Source: Pyrenochaeta sp. MPI-SDFR-AT-0127
Lineage: Eukaryota > Ascomycota > Dothideomycetes > Pleosporales > Cucurbitariaceae
DNA length: 47,747 nucleotides
Reading direction: 5' to 3'
NCBI GenBank assembly: GCA_020747015.1
Contig: JAGTJM010000122.1
Location: forward strand, 1 to 47,747
Of this stretch, positions 1 to 12,245 are shown piece by piece. The stretch's first letter is position 1. The number at the start of each line of letters is the position of its first letter. The notes under the pieces are model-generated. The model searched no databases, was not told the DNA's origin, and saw only the letters and a list, made by a program, of their open reading frames with translations. Both the position numbers and the translations under genes were made by a program.

Positions 1-3000
1 ATCGATGGGGATGGTCCACGATCGGTGAACTGAGATTCGCGAAGCGTTGCTGCCGGAAAGACACAACACAGTTTGTCCAGTGCCCGAAATCTTGCCCAAG
101 CAGACAAAGGCAAAGCCAGCAGGGGTTTTGATTGAAGAAATGGAAGATGTCGAAACCTGAACAGTAAGGGTATCAATAGTGATGTCCTGCAGCAACAAGT
201 ACTCCTCTGTCAATGTGTACGAGTTTCCATGAGATAGCAGACGCATACCAGCATGCGTAGCAATCGACGCGAGCTCCGTGATGGGTCTTCGAGCAGAGTT
301 GAGACGTGCATTCCTCTGCTCGTCAGGCTCAATGCGATGTATCTGCAGCCTGCCATCCTTGACACGGACTTCGGGCTCCACCGTCCAAAGAACAGCATCT
401 ACCCTCCCCTCAGCTTTCAAGCGGTCCATCTTCTGAATCTGCAGCGCTAATTTGGCGATGACATTCGCGTCAATCGATCCATTGTCTTCGAAATCAAGCA
501 GATGCACGTCCGTACCCAGCATCTCGTAGTACAAGTTCCGGAATATACCTACAGACATGGCGCCGTATGACTGTGATGCATGGGCGCCACATGTGACCCA
601 AAGTATGCTCTTGGAATCGGTGAGCAGCTTCTGCAGATTTGACCAGCGGGCTTCTGAGATGTTCTCAAAGACCGCCCCATCGCATTCAGCAAGGCCTAGG
701 ATGTGAGACTTTGGCGGTATATCCGGTACATCATCCAAGCTTTCCACAGTGATAATGCTATCAAAGTGGAGTTGCAGGGCAGATATTAAGCTATTAGCGG
801 TTGCAGCTACAATCTCCGTTTTGCCCCCCAGTACAACTAGTGGCTGTCCGACCGTCTGGTTAGGTTGATTAGCGAGTGGATTCTGAAACCCTTCAATGTC
901 ATCATTGGTCGCCATGGTGCAGAAGATTGTATGAGCCACCGATACCTTGTCAATCATTGGCGTAGATGTCTCGACACCCGTAAACCCAGTACGTTTAAAG
1001 AGAGCGTCCCACTCGTCGAGAGTGATTGTCGGAGCATATCGACGTCCGTCGTCTCGACCGACCCACCACCCGGGAAGCCCGCCCATGACTGCACCAAATC
1101 GCATCACCTCGTTTCCGAGTCCCTCGTACAAGACTAAATAGCCTCCTGGTTTCATCATGGACCGAACATTGCGCATAGTTGTCTCAAGGCTCTTCGTCGC
1201 GTGGAGAACGTTAGCGGCAACGATGCAGTCGTATGTGTGAGGCGTGAAGCCTTGCGCTTCCGGGTCCTCCTCAATATTTAGTGTCTTAAAAATAATCTTA
1301 TGTTGCCATGCCTGCACTTTTTGCGAACCTTCTTCAAAGAACGCGCTCGAAATATCCGTGTACGTATACGATGCAAATTTGTTATCAATGCGATCCAGGA
1401 TTGGCTTCGTCGCACCGCCGGTTCCAGCTCCTACTTCGCAGAAGTGCATGTATGGGAACTTGTTCGTGAGCTGCGCAATGAGAGTCGCAACTGACTCGTT
1501 CGAGAACTGGAAACCCGCAGCTTTTTCGTAGTACTGAGTTAGGTAGTCGTTCTCGGTCATGAATTCAAGAATGTTCTGATCGCCAGAGAGTACCTCTTGG
1601 CGTGTGATGTTCTCGCCAACCGCGCGGGTCAGGTTGAAGTCGGCGTCATCTCCATAGCTGTCGGAAGGGTAAGTAAGACAGCTTCACAACGGCATTATAC
1701 TGGCATACCTGTCCATCATCTCGACAACATCTTTGTGAGTATCATTGATCCACTCATTGGCATACTCGTGCTGCCCCTTCCGTACGGTCTCATACATCAA
1801 TTCGGCATATTCGAGCATCGCCTGGCGGTACCAAGGAAGGGTTCTCCGTTCCTCCGTACCGACGTGTAGATGTAAGTTTTTCAGGTAGAAGAATGCTGCA
1901 CGCTCGGCATCAAGTGCTTTCTGTTTCTCCTCTAGTGTTGGGCCCCGATCTCCAATGACTAGCTCTCCACTAGGACCCTCGTTGTACCACGATGAGCGTT
2001 GATATAGACATCGGTCGTCGTTACTGGTAGCGGCGGCGAATGGAGCGAAGCTAAGACCCTCAAATTGTATGATTTTTTTCTTGAATCCAGCGGTGTAAAT
2101 GTCCACATCGCCTGGCATTAAACCATTCTCAGCTGTGATAAGCTTGCAGTCAAATGCCACCTCTTCCGTCATGTTGGACCCACAGAGAGAGGGAGCAAGA
2201 GATACACGGCGACAACCACTCGGAACCAGAATCGACCACAGCATGCCATCTCCAGGAGTTCCGATCGTTGCATACATGCCCTGGAGTGCACAGTCCCCTA
2301 GTGCAGGATGGAAGACAAGTTCAGTCGCACCCTCCTCCAAGCCTGGCTTTTTAATGATTCCTGTGGAAAATCCATGCTTTCGCATCAAGCTTGTAATGCT
2401 CCTGAAAGCCCCATCGTATATATATCCGATGTCTTCTCGTAGCGATGAATAGAACTGGTCAAGCAAAACGGGAGACATGTTGACGGGCGTGATATTGCGC
2501 GGTGGAAGGACATTTGAAGAAGGCGCGACGGTGTCTTCCAAAGTGATGCGCAATTGGCCCAAGCAGTTCAATGATGTTCTGCCTAGCTCTTTAGATATGA
2601 CCGCTGAAGATGCTGAGAAGTCTGCGAGGAGTACGTTGGGCTCGGTGGCCGCAGAACTTTTGATAATCGCGCTTGTATACACCTCAGTTCCGGTAGTATC
2701 GTTGATTGAAATGGCTTTGGGAATCTGCAAGTCGCACAACTCAATCAGTCTTACAGGCTTGGTACCGGCAATTTGCATCGCGGCTTCCATGGCAATTGCA
2801 ATATAACCAGTAGCTGGAAAGACCGTCTGTCCTTGTAGCGCATGCCCGGTCAGCCAAGGGAGTTCCTTCACTTTGAGAATGTTCTTCCATTGCCAGTCCC
2901 CTGCACTACCATCGGCAATCGTTTTGCCAAGCAAGTCGTGGAAAGGCGTGCTATGTAGTCGTTCGGCTTTGCACGATCGAGCTTCTGTCCACAGCTGTTT

Positions 3001-5850
3001 GTCATGCTGCCAAGGATATGAAGGCAATCCAGTGATGATTTTGAGTTTGACGTGGTCCTCGTAGCCCAATTTCTCTAAGAGGGCCAAGTCTATGGCCTTG
3101 GGTCCGAGGTTCACCCAGATTGCACCAAGGGTATCTTTGAATGCTTCCAGATCGTCTTTGCTGCGACCTAGTGTCCCAGAATACCGTATGGACTCGCCAG
3201 ATATGTGTTGAATTGTGTCCAGCGCCGGCCCCTTCAGTGCTGGATGCGGACCAATTTCGATGGCAAAGTTTACCGCAATGTCGCTGTGCTTTAGGCACTC
3301 TTCTAGCGCCCGATAGAACAAAACAGGGCGGCACATGTTGTCAACCCAGTACTGACCGTTCAGCGCTGCAGTATCCTCAACAACTTCGCCATCATAAACA
3401 CTGGAGAACCACTTCGGCGCATCTTCTGAACGCCGCAGAATCCTGATCTTGCTGTCATGCAGTGCTTGCAGATATGGTTCCGCACAAGGAACCATGTGGT
3501 GAGAATGGTAAGCAGTGTCCACCTTCAAAAGTCGCGCGAATCGCTTCTCTTCATCAAAGATTGCTTTTGCGCGCGCAATTGCGTCCCGATCGCCAGACAA
3601 GGTAATACTATTAGGGGAATTATGTGCTGCCACGCATATTTGGCCCCCAAAGTCCTCCAGATCACAGAGTTCTTGCGCGTCCTCTAATGAAGTGCCTACC
3701 GCCATCATCGCTCCGCGCTCACCAGACTTGTTCGTTGCTAAACGAGCAAGATACCCTCGATAGTATGCAATGCGGATTGCGTCTACTTTGCGAATGTAGC
3801 CTGATGCGTAAGCAGCAGCAATCTCACCCGAAGAATGACCTACAACGGCCGCGAATCGTACACCCGCAGCCCGAAGGAGATCAACCAATACAATCTGTAC
3901 AGCAGTGCAAAGAGTTTGAGATATCTCGGTGTCGCCGATTCGCGATGTTGTCTCCGCCTGCAATTCACGAATTAAGCTCCAACGAGGGCGGCGGCTTTCA
4001 TCCAAAAGTGCAAGTGATTGATCAAGCTCATTCAGAATACTGCGTGCAATTGGTATTGAAGAAATCAGCAGTGTGCCCATAGTTGCCCACTGAGCACCTT
4101 GACCCGTGAAGATTCCAAGGATCGAAGGAGTTCCAGTCCACTGGACGGAAACCGGTTGGTCCTCAGTCTCAGCGGCGCCAAGCGCTTCCTGGATTTTGCT
4201 CAACAACTGCGCAAGCGTTGAAGCAGAGAAAGCAGCCCGAGCGTTTAGCGCAGATTTCTTAGAACTCAAAGTGTGCGCAAAGTTGATGGGATCAGGGCTG
4301 CGGCCTTGCTTCAGATGAGCCGCGAATGCCTGCAACATGGCCACGAGAGACTTCTCCGATGCCGCTGAAAACACGAAAGGAATGATTGACCGTGTATCAA
4401 AGTCCATCGTGGTCATGGAAGACAAACTAGCTGATGATGGCGAAGGCAGCAGAGACACGCTCGATGATTCTGATGACGGACTTCCAGGAGCAAGGATTGG
4501 GAGAGACATTGGTACGGTATCGCGTTGATAAGTTTCAACAATGACATGTGCGTTGGCCCCACCGAATCCGAACGAGTTCACACTCGCTCGTCGGGGTGCT
4601 CCATCGGCAATTTGTGGCCATGCCTGCGCACTTGTTGCGATTTTTAGATGGCGAACGAAGGGAGCCAGCCGGGGATTGAGACGATTGAAGTGAAGGTTGG
4701 GTGGGATAATGCCATGCTTTAGCGCCATGCAGGCTTTGATCAACCCTGCTAAACCTGCTGTACCTTCTGTATGTCCGATGACTGTTTTGACTGAACCGAC
4801 ATGAAGGATATCGTCTTTATCATGCGTCTGGTCATCGAAGAATGCCAAGCTCAGCGCCTCCGCTTCCTGGGGGTCTCCCGCTGGCGTGCCGGTTCCATGG
4901 GCTTCAAAGTATTGGCAACGATCATGCTTGTTTGTGGGGTTCAACCCTGCAGTGCGGTAGACTTTACGAATGAGAGCCGCTTGGGCGGTAGCGCTAGGCA
5001 TAGTCAAGCCAGGTGTCCGTCCATCATGGTTGAGGCCAATCTCTCTGATGACACACTCAATATGGTCTCCGTCTGCGATAGCTGTACTAAGAGTCTTGAG
5101 GACCACAGCCGCCACTCCCTCTCCACGAGAGTATCCGTCAGCTCTGGAGTCCCACATGTGGCATCTACCAGTCGGCGACAGCATATTGAGATTACTCTCT
5201 GTAACATAAGCGATAGGAAACAGGAGCAAGTTCGTGCCGGCCGCAACGGCCATTTGCGATGTTCCGTTGCGCAGTGCTTGGACAGCCTCGTTCACAGCTA
5301 CTAGACTTGACGAGCAAGCAGTATCGAGCGTCATAGATGGGCCATGCCAGTCGAAGAAGTAGGATAGCCGACTGGATGCATTTGAGCCGGCCGTTCCAGT
5401 GGCGTTGTATGTTGATAGGGCATCCAGATCCTGAGACTGTTGTTGCCGGTAGTCGTCACACATTATTCCCACATAAACGGCAGTGTCAGATCCATGAAGG
5501 CCGTCAAGGGTCAGTCCTGCCGAGTCAACTGCCTCGTAGGTCACCTCCAAAAGCAGGCGCTGCTGTGGGTCAATGGCCTCTGCCTCGCCAACAGGAATGC
5601 CAAAGAACTGGTTGTCGAAGCGAGTAATGTCTTGCTCGAGGAAGTAAGATCTGCGGCAGTTTGTCGTCCCATGGTGGCTTCCGACGCGATGATAGTATCG
5701 ATTGATATTGAAACGGTCGGCTGGGATTTCTTGAGAGATGTCGCGAGGTTCCTTGAGTAGGTCCCAAAGTTTGGAAGGGGTGTCCGAACTTCCAGGGAAG
5801 CGACAACCCACTCCGACGATGGCGATTGGCTCTTTCGGGCTATGGGACAT
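1..5850 (-). CDS. Highly reducing iterative type I polyketide synthase (3' end beyond the window)
   Basis: It should build the cluster's reduced, C-methylated polyketide in the cytosol. Exon 1 runs 5850-1709; a 51-bp GT..AG intron (1658-1708) joins to exon 2 (1657 to the edge) in phase, giving about 1930 visible residues with no stop. Domains in order: KS (about 8-430; Cys179 in DTACSSS, His318 in EAHGTGT, His360 in IGHTEG), AT (about 575-900; Ser673 in GHSSGE), DH (about 965-1270; His1003 in HALQGQTVFP, Asp in HPALGDCALQG), then a C-methyltransferase with the SAM loop EVGAGTGGAT near 1408-1437. The last 1 kb fits the linker/pseudo-KR that precedes ER, KR and ACP in this family; those domains would lie off the left edge and are not seen. 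The trans-ER gene next door suggests the internal ER is inactive, as in LovB-like enzymes (inference). Confidence 0.95.
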
Positions 5851-6537
5851 GGTATGTGGCGCCTAGGGCACTTGACTCTTAAGCATATGCCAGCACTGAT
5901 CGCAATTGAGCGGAGGAGAATGCTTTGATGGTGGAGGAAATATGTACAAAGCCGTGTGACTTCCGAGTTGTAGTGACAAGCTCCACCTGAAGGTGTTGAC
6001 TGTTGTAGCGTCTTGCGACAAGAAGGATGAGTACCCAATTGACCCTGCCGCCTGAAACGCCTCTTTTGATTGCACTAAGAGTCTTTAGTGCATCTATCTC
6101 AATGCAGAAACTATACAGCATGCCCTTAGGGACTCGTCCGCCGGCAGGCTTAGGTCGGAACCGGCGACCGGCGCTTATTCTCTGACTATTGTTTGACCTG
6201 CGGCGCAAGCTATCCCAAAGTGAAATAGTATTACTCATAATCATAAAAGAACTTCTAATTGGTCGTCTGAGGTACCGGTGATCGACCGGCAAATTGGCTA
6301 GAGATTGCTAACATGACACGAGTAACAAAAGCATCGAACACGCTACTACGTTCAAGATTGTTGTAAACCAAATTAAGTCTAGAAAGAAGAAATCTAGGTG
6401 CTAGAAAAGTGGATGTGTTCTTGAATTGAATCTCATGTTTAGGACTATGCAACTTGGTAACGCTCCCTGGGAAGGCATACGCACAATAGAGGAAAGTAAA
6501 TTGAGGCAATACTAGCCAATACTAGCCACTTCGTACG
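5851..6537. promoter_or_regulatory. PKS upstream region, between the PKS and trans-ER genes
   Basis: No coding potential beyond antisense shadows. It should hold the PKS promoter. A GC-rich block at 6133-6174 contains CCGCCGG and two further CCGGCG cores, standing out from the AT-rich remainder. Confidence 0.6.
6138..6144 (-). promoter_or_regulatory. Candidate cluster-regulator site (CCGGCGG core)
   Basis: CCGGCGG on the minus strand, 288 bp upstream of the PKS start codon. The same 7-mer lies in four other cluster intergenic regions. CGG-containing sites are typical Zn2Cys6 targets; the assignment to a regulator is inference. Confidence 0.4.
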
Positions 6538-7671
6538 TCACTCTGTCTGTGGTATCTTTACGATCAGCTTTCTGGCCGAGACTTGCTTTCTCTTCAGAAG
6601 ATCTAGTCCTCGAAGAATCCCTTCAAACCCCCCATCAATCACGTCGAGTGGGTGAAGGCGCACTTTTCCTGTGTCTGCTAGATACTGTATGTTTCTAAAC
6701 CATTCCAACGTCCAGTCACGGATAATTGGGTTCTCTTCTCTTGCCAACGGCGGTGGAAGTGCAATCTTCTTTCCAAGCGCTGCAGGACCAAACACCCAGT
6801 CAGCACGTACAGTTGGGCGCTTATCGGACCCTTCCGGGAATGGTTCAAGCGCTGTGTATCTCCCTCCCGTCCGGCCAATGCATTTGTAGCAAAATTCCAT
6901 CGTCTTCGGTTCCGAAACACAATCTAATGCAAATTTCAGTGAGTTCTTCGTGTAACTCTTGATCTCTGCCGCAGCGCTTGTGAGATGATAGTCAAAAACT
7001 GCCTCAGCGCCGTATGACTTGACGAGATCGAAATTCCTAGGGGAGCATGTGGTGATTGGTATCAAGCCTGATCTAGCGGTATATTTGTCAGTCATTGGAG
7101 AGCGACCCCCCAAATGGAGTTCTCACAGTCGTAGGAGCTGTATTGCAAATGTACCACATGCGGTACTCCCGCCGTAGACCAAAATTGTCGTGGGTTTCTC
7201 GGCTGGCTTTGTTGGCGTGCCAGGAACCTGTAACGATTGAAACAAGGCCATACCAATGGTTCCCATTACGCAGCCCATCGATGCTCCCTCTTCAAACGAC
7301 ATTCCATCCGGCATCTTCAATGCCGTGATGTCGTTGGCCCCAACGTATTGTGCAAAGGCCCCCACTGCTGGTGTGAGAGAGTGCATTCCCTGCACTGTTC
7401 CACATATGCGATCACCGATTTCGATTTTTGCTGCCGTTTTCGTTTTTGCTCCAATGGCGACAACTTTGCCGGCATAGTCGACTCCGGCAATAGCTCCAGG
7501 TGTTGCAAGACTTCCAACGATCTTAGTGTCTACTGGATTGAGGCTTACAGCAAAGTTTCTAACGATGAGCATGTCATCCGCTAGTTCTGGCACGGGCGCT
7601 TCGTGTGATATCCCTAGTGTTCCATCTGATAGTCCAACAATGGCTGACTGAGAGGTTGGTAGAATGGCCAT
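6538..7671 (-). CDS. Trans-acting enoyl reductase (LovC-type medium-chain dehydrogenase/reductase)
   Basis: It likely reduces enoyl intermediates on the PKS using NADPH, in place of the PKS's own ER domain. Exon 1 is 7671-7127 and exon 2 is 7072-6538, separated by a 54-bp intron (7073-7126); the product is 359 aa, the normal length for LovC-type proteins. Visible hallmarks are the N-terminal GroES-like fold with SLNPVDTKI and AGVDYAGKVVAIG, a Rossmann segment TTILVYGGSTACGTFAIQLL, and SYGAEAVFDY after the splice. The start at 7671 (MAILPTSQ) was chosen over an in-frame ATG at 7818 because similarity begins there. It lies upstream of the PKS on the same strand and divergent from the P450 gene. 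No zinc-ligand signature is apparent, as expected for this subfamily. Confidence 0.92.
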
Positions 7672-8110
7672 TTTCGGATGTTCAATCGAGATCTGGGCAA
7701 GGTACAGATTGTCTATCCACTTTGTTGAGCTGATCGTCTCCTCTGCTACCGTGATGACAAGGCATACGAACGAGATTTTTGGAACAGTCTCTGTTCGGAT
7801 GGCTAGCGACAATTGCACGCATTGAACAGGTTAGCCCTATCTCGCACTTCCAGCTCAATGCCGTCTCGTGGTCCATAGCAGAACCTGTCGGCTGCATTGG
7901 TCAATAATCCGCCGTTGCAAAATGACCGCCGGCGAGACACACTGGATGCGGACAAAGAATGAGCCGAAACAGGGAGGTCGCTCTCGCTAGAAGGGTTCCA
8001 CCACTGAGATGCGGGGTGAGAAACATCACCAAATCCCTACTGAGCACCAACTTTTCTTTGTAGCATTCAGAATCAATTAAATCAATCACAGCAATAACGT
8101 CTTCCACGTC
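7672..8110. promoter_or_regulatory. Bidirectional promoter between trans-ER and P450
   Basis: A 439-bp divergent gap. It holds a CCGCCGG core at 7926-7932 and a partial copy (CCGCCG) at 7908-7913. No gene is supported inside it. Confidence 0.6.
7926..7932 (-). promoter_or_regulatory. Candidate cluster-regulator site (CCGGCGG core)
   Basis: CCGGCGG on the minus strand, near the middle of the divergent trans-ER/P450 promoter, so it could serve both genes. Context GACCGCCGGCGAG. Confidence 0.4.
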
Positions 8111-9847
8111 ATGGCAAACTTCTTCATTTACTGGATTGTGGTGTTGTTTGCGGACCTGACTACAATCCTGTACCAGATCGTTCGCCGTCGACCTCTCTCG
8201 AACGCGCAGTCCATCTCGCTCGTGGTTTTGACTGCAGCAGCTGCATTGCGCATGCTATACTGGCTTTTGTTGTACCCCGCGTACTTTACGCCTTTTCGGC
8301 ATTTGCCAACACCTCCTGTAAGCTGAGCCATGATGGTTACTGGCCTGGCAGTTAAGCTAACAAATTCGAAATCAGAAGCGGAGACTCTTGACAGGCAACG
8401 AGAATGGCTTCTATCGCGAGAGGAAATGGGATGTTGCTAGGAGGTGGTACACGACGATCCCAAATGACGGCTTGATCAGATATTACTCAGCACTGTCGCA
8501 TGAGATCCTACTTGTGACTAGTCCCCAAGGATTGTCTGAGGTCATGGTTCAGAATGTGCACGATTTCGATCAAACCCCATTGGCCACACTCCAGGCTGAG
8601 AGATTGACCGGACGTGGTATTCAATTCCTTAGGGGACAAGAACACAAGGTAGGTGCGCTGCAATAGACGGCAAAGCAGGCTAACACACAATATAGACACA
8701 ACGCAAGTACCTCATGCCAATCTTCACGCCGGCTCATATCAAAACGTTGGTCCCGATCTTTTGGAATAAAGCGACAGAGTTGGTTGAGGGCCTTGAACAG
8801 GAGATTCATAAATCACCAACTGACCATTTCGTTCATCTTACCAATTGGAGCGTTCGAGTTGCCCTGGACGTCATAGGAGTAGCTGCTATGGACTGTGACT
8901 ATGGAGCGCTAAAGAATCCGGATAGCGAATACAAAGATCTTATACATCTCTATCGCCGAGTCATGGCAAATGCTCCACCCACTTCATTCCGGATCCTTGG
9001 CCTCCTTGCCGATTACGTCAACCCAAAGCTGCTATACTACATTCCCGAAAGCCGCAACATGGTACTTAAAGATTCATTCATGAATTTACGTATGCATGCA
9101 AGAAACACCATTCAAGCCATAAAGAATGGTTCTGGTATCGCCAAAGGCAAAGATGATCGTAAAGACGTCATCAGCGTAGCACTTCGAAATGGCCAGATCG
9201 CAAGCGACACGTTAGAGGATCATGTCATGACGTTTCACGCTGCGGGTCACATAACCACATCTATTACCATGGACTGGACCATGTATGAGCTTGGTCAACG
9301 ACCAGAACTGCAGCAACAACTTCGTGCAGAGATCAGATCTCGTCTTCCAGGAGGCATGACTGAAGACATCAACAACACCGATATTGAGTCCTTGCCTCTT
9401 TTGAATGCCGTCTGTAGTGAAACACTTCGCTTCTACCCTGCTCTACCATTTACAACCAGAGTAGCCGTCAACGATACATTTATTCTCGGTACGCCGGTTC
9501 CCAAAGGCACGACTGTAGCTTGGTGTGCAGATGCAGTCAATCGAGACAAAGCTCTCTGGGGCCCTGATGGCGATGTTTGGAATCATGAAAGGTGGTTGGG
9601 TCCAGGCAGAACCACGACTGGAGGCGCCAAGAACAATTTCTCTTTTCTTACATTTGCAGCTGGGCCAAAGAATTGCATCGGACAGGCCTGGGCTCGCGCC
9701 GAGCTGGCTTGTCTCATCGCGGCAATGGTGGGGAGGTTTGAGATACGGTTGGCCAACCCTGAGTCCGCATCTCATGTAGATCCAGTGACAGCCCTCATGT
9801 CGAAGGAAGGTGTTTATGTAAGTCTCAAGACAATCCGCGGCTGGTGA
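8111..9847 (+). CDS. Cytochrome P450 monooxygenase (ER-anchored)
   Basis: A heme-thiolate oxygenase expected to hydroxylate, epoxidise or carboxylate the polyketide. Exons 8111-8317, 8376-8648 and 8696-9847 are joined across 58- and 47-bp introns in phase, giving 543 aa. The N-terminus has two hydrophobic helices (about 4-22 and 35-53) and then the proline hinge RHLPTPP. The ExxR motif reads SETLR, and the heme loop FAAGPKNCIG places the axial cysteine at about residue 487. The I-helix reads AAGHITTS: the usual acidic residue before the conserved threonine is Ile346 (codon 9251-9253). Divergent from the trans-ER gene. Substrate unknown; a FSL5-like role is inferred from context. Confidence 0.93.
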
Positions 9848-10071
9848 GGACTTCACCTGTAGCCAAGCCTCATGGACACTCTGCAAGTCGCAGTATTGTA
9901 ACGGCTCAACCTTGAATACATTTGTTTCGCGTCATTAATGCACTGAGTACTATGACAATTCTGACTGAAAATTGCATCGGCTCCAATACTGCGATGTATG
10001 GATTGATGATCCACGTATGTTCTCGCGACCGCCTTCTGATGCTATCTCACTTATTTTCCCTCCCGCTTTGA

Positions 10072-10520
10072 TCACATCCCCAATTGTTTCTGGACTGCAC
10101 AAACCTTCGGCAACCACTTCACCCGGCTTTTGACATAAATTTCCTCCACAGGGGCCATGTCATCCAACAATCCATCGTCTAATGTTCCTCCCATTAAAAT
10201 GATTATCCCCGGAAAACTAGCCGCCTTTTCAAAAACCGTCGTGCCGCAATCGGCGCAAAAGTGAAGTGTAATGTTCTTCCCGCTATCTCCTGGTCGCGAT
10301 TTGGTCTTGGGCATCCCACTCCATGTGAAGTCACCTTGAGGAATGAGAACATTGGTGCTGAATAGTGACCCAGTGAGACGACGACAAGGGATACAGTGGC
10401 ATAGAATCTAATGGTGCTCAGCATGGCTGTGACCGGGATTATGGAAGGAAACATTACCATTCCTGGATCACCCGAGTATGTGTATTTGATAGCTTTGCAG
10501 AGACAGCTTCCGGTAGGCAT
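10072..10520 (-). CDS. GFA/CENP-V-fold zinc protein
   Basis: Small protein of the glutathione-dependent formaldehyde-activating (GFA) fold. Exon 1 is 10520-10458 (21 codons) and exon 2 is 10407-10072, around a 50-bp intron (10408-10457), giving 132 aa. All family zinc-ligand motifs are visible: GSCLC at the N-terminus, CHCIPCRRLTG just after the splice, and HFCADCGTTV near the middle. The start MPTGSC at 10520 fits the family; an upstream in-frame ATG at 10553 would only add an unrelated stretch. It is convergent with the P450 gene. Such proteins turn up in fungal gene clusters, sometimes with roles in sulfur or thiol chemistry, but its role here is unknown and no CCGGCGG motif was seen in its upstream region, so it may be a bystander. 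Confidence 0.85.
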
Positions 10521-10931
10521 CTTTGGTCTGGTGTGTTGCGCCGAGTACATCAAAGATCTTCGCTCCTAGAATGTGAGAACAATCTCTCGATAATAACCAA
10601 GGTCTACTTGTTGGCCGTTTACGTGGAGCGCCAGTGCTCGCAATCGGGCTTAGCGGGATCATGTATGATTTGTTTGCCATAAAGCGCCGGTTGATGAACT
10701 TAGTCGCCGTGTCTCACGTTACCAGCTTTCTCCTTAGATAACTGTACGTGCAGATGCAGTACGATGCCCGGCATAAAACATAGTAGACATAAAATCAAAC
10801 GCAAGCACACCTGCTCATTGAGTTATTGATCAAGGCCAGCAAACGTGATCTAGGGTCGCAGCAATCACAGGTTGATGTAGACTATATTTAGGGTGAGCCC
10901 CTCGCCAATCAAGCGCAAGCAACATTGAATG
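10521..10931. other. Intergenic gap, GFA upstream / SDR downstream
   Basis: 411 bp. I see no coding region and no CCGGCGG core. It probably holds the GFA-gene promoter and the SDR 3' end. Confidence 0.5.
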
Positions 10932-11774
10932 TCACATCGACAGCCTTGTTCGTAGCAAGTCCTTTTGCTGAATTTCGTCCTTTATCTCCACCAAGTCGTC
11001 CACATCCCACTTTGCCCACACGAACCTTCCCGAGAGAAATTCTGCATCACTACTCGTCAACCACACGACAAAATCTCCTACTAACTTCCCCTCTGTGTAG
11101 GGGAAATCGTCTCCCAAGCCAAATTTTGCACCCATATCTGTTTTGACTGCGCCTGGATGCACACAAATGAAGCGAGCCTCGCTCTCAGGCACGTCGACAG
11201 ATACCAGCTCAGACAATCTTGCCAGCCCAGCTTTCGCGGATGCATATGCGAAAATTCGTGGAACACGGACAGATAGAGCGCCAACAGTGTTAAGCGTGAT
11301 GACTACAGCTGGCGTAACCTTTTCCTTGAAAGTGCGGCGATGGCGAAGAAAGGCCTGCGTGAATTGTGCAGTGCCCAAGACGTTGGTCAAAAGACTTGAG
11401 CGGAACTGGTTGAGATCGGCGTCGATAAATGACACCAGATCTGGCAGATAGCCCGCGCTATTGACTAAATAATCCGGTGTATCATCGAGGGCAGAGAATA
11501 CTGTTTGGACGTCTTTTTCCACTGATATGTCGGCTATATAGCAGTTTACGATAGTTTCTTTGAATTTTTGGAGCGACTCTGCGGTGTCCCTGAGTCGAGC
11601 TTCGGTGCGACCAACGAGGACTAGGCGAGAGATGCCGCATTCAGCAAAAGACCGTGCAATGTCGGATCCGATGCCGTATCCTCCTCCTGTGATAAGGGCA
11701 GACTTTTCGCGCAAGTCAAGTTTTGCGATTGCGGTGGAGAGTGAAGAATATGGAGCGCGGTGATCTGATTTCAT
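10932..11774 (-). CDS. Short-chain dehydrogenase/reductase (NAD(P)-dependent)
   Basis: Classical SDR of 280 aa in one exon. It probably oxidises an alcohol or reduces a ketone of the polyketide. The cofactor loop reads TGGGYGIG (about 29-36), followed by an Arg at the end of beta-2 (LVGRTEAR), which favours NADP(H). NSAG is at the beta-4 position, the catalytic pair is YASAK, and a proline-containing loop HPGAVKTDMG closes the cofactor site. It is divergent from the aldose-epimerase-like gene across 471 bp that contain a CCGGCGG core, which supports cluster membership. SDRs accompany trans-ER-dependent decalin PKSs elsewhere (for example the betaenone cluster, from memory); the actual substrate is unknown. 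Confidence 0.9.
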   Translation of the reverse strand: MKSDHRAPYSSLSTAIAKLDLREKSALITGGGYGIGSDIARSFAECGISRLVLVGRTEARLRDTAESLQKFKETIVNCYIADISVEKDVQTVFSALDDTPDYLVNSAGYLPDLVSFIDADLNQFRSSLLTNVLGTAQFTQAFLRHRRTFKEKVTPAVVITLNTVGALSVRVPRIFAYASAKAGLARLSELVSVDVPESEARFICVHPGAVKTDMGAKFGLGDDFPYTEGKLVGDFVVWLTSSDAEFLSGRFVWAKWDVDDLVEIKDEIQQKDLLRTRLSM

Positions 11775-12245
11775 GTCTATGCAAGCAAGCTAAAGATATG
11801 GTCAGGTCATCGAAGAAAGATTGATCAAACTTCCAAGTTCGGTAAATATTGTGTCCGTTACTACTATACCATATACCAGTGTGATGCAAAACCGAGTTGG
11901 AAGAATTCAGTCTGCGCAAAGTGGCTGGGAACCGTGCTTACCAGTATGTGCAATCTTGGAGATTTGCAAAACTTGGTTGGACAGCAGCACAGAGCCGGCA
12001 TTTTGGGGTGCGGCCTATTACGACCTATAGCCGTTTCCACCGGCGGCATTCACTTTGGGGCCCCAACAAAAGTCGCCGACTCCATGTGCTGCTCGTAGCG
12101 ATAGTTGCAGTATTGGATCATTTTTGATTTTGGCAGAGAATTATCCAATCCGTATCTCAGTCTGTTACCACATTTTCGGGCCATATTGATACCAGCGCGA
12201 CCCTGGTTGACTTTGTTGAATTTTCTTCTACTGCACCTTCGAAAC
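11775..12245. promoter_or_regulatory. Bidirectional promoter between SDR and aldose-epimerase-like genes
   Basis: A 471-bp divergent gap with no supported gene. A CCGGCGG core lies at 12040-12046. Confidence 0.55.
12040..12046 (+). promoter_or_regulatory. Candidate cluster-regulator site (CCGGCGG core)
   Basis: Context TTTCCACCGGCGGCATT, about 206 bp upstream of the epimerase-like start and 266 bp upstream of the SDR start. Confidence 0.4.

Noticed and set aside
2099..5760. Many plus-strand open frames opposite the PKS
   Set aside because: Antisense shadows of a long GC-moderate coding exon; none resembles a protein family.
1..12245. Assignment as a betaenone/stemphyloxin-type cluster (PKS, trans-ER, P450, SDR)
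   Set aside because: The aldose-epimerase-like and FSH hydrolase genes fit a fusarielin-like set better; the PKS terminal domain that would decide lies off the window.
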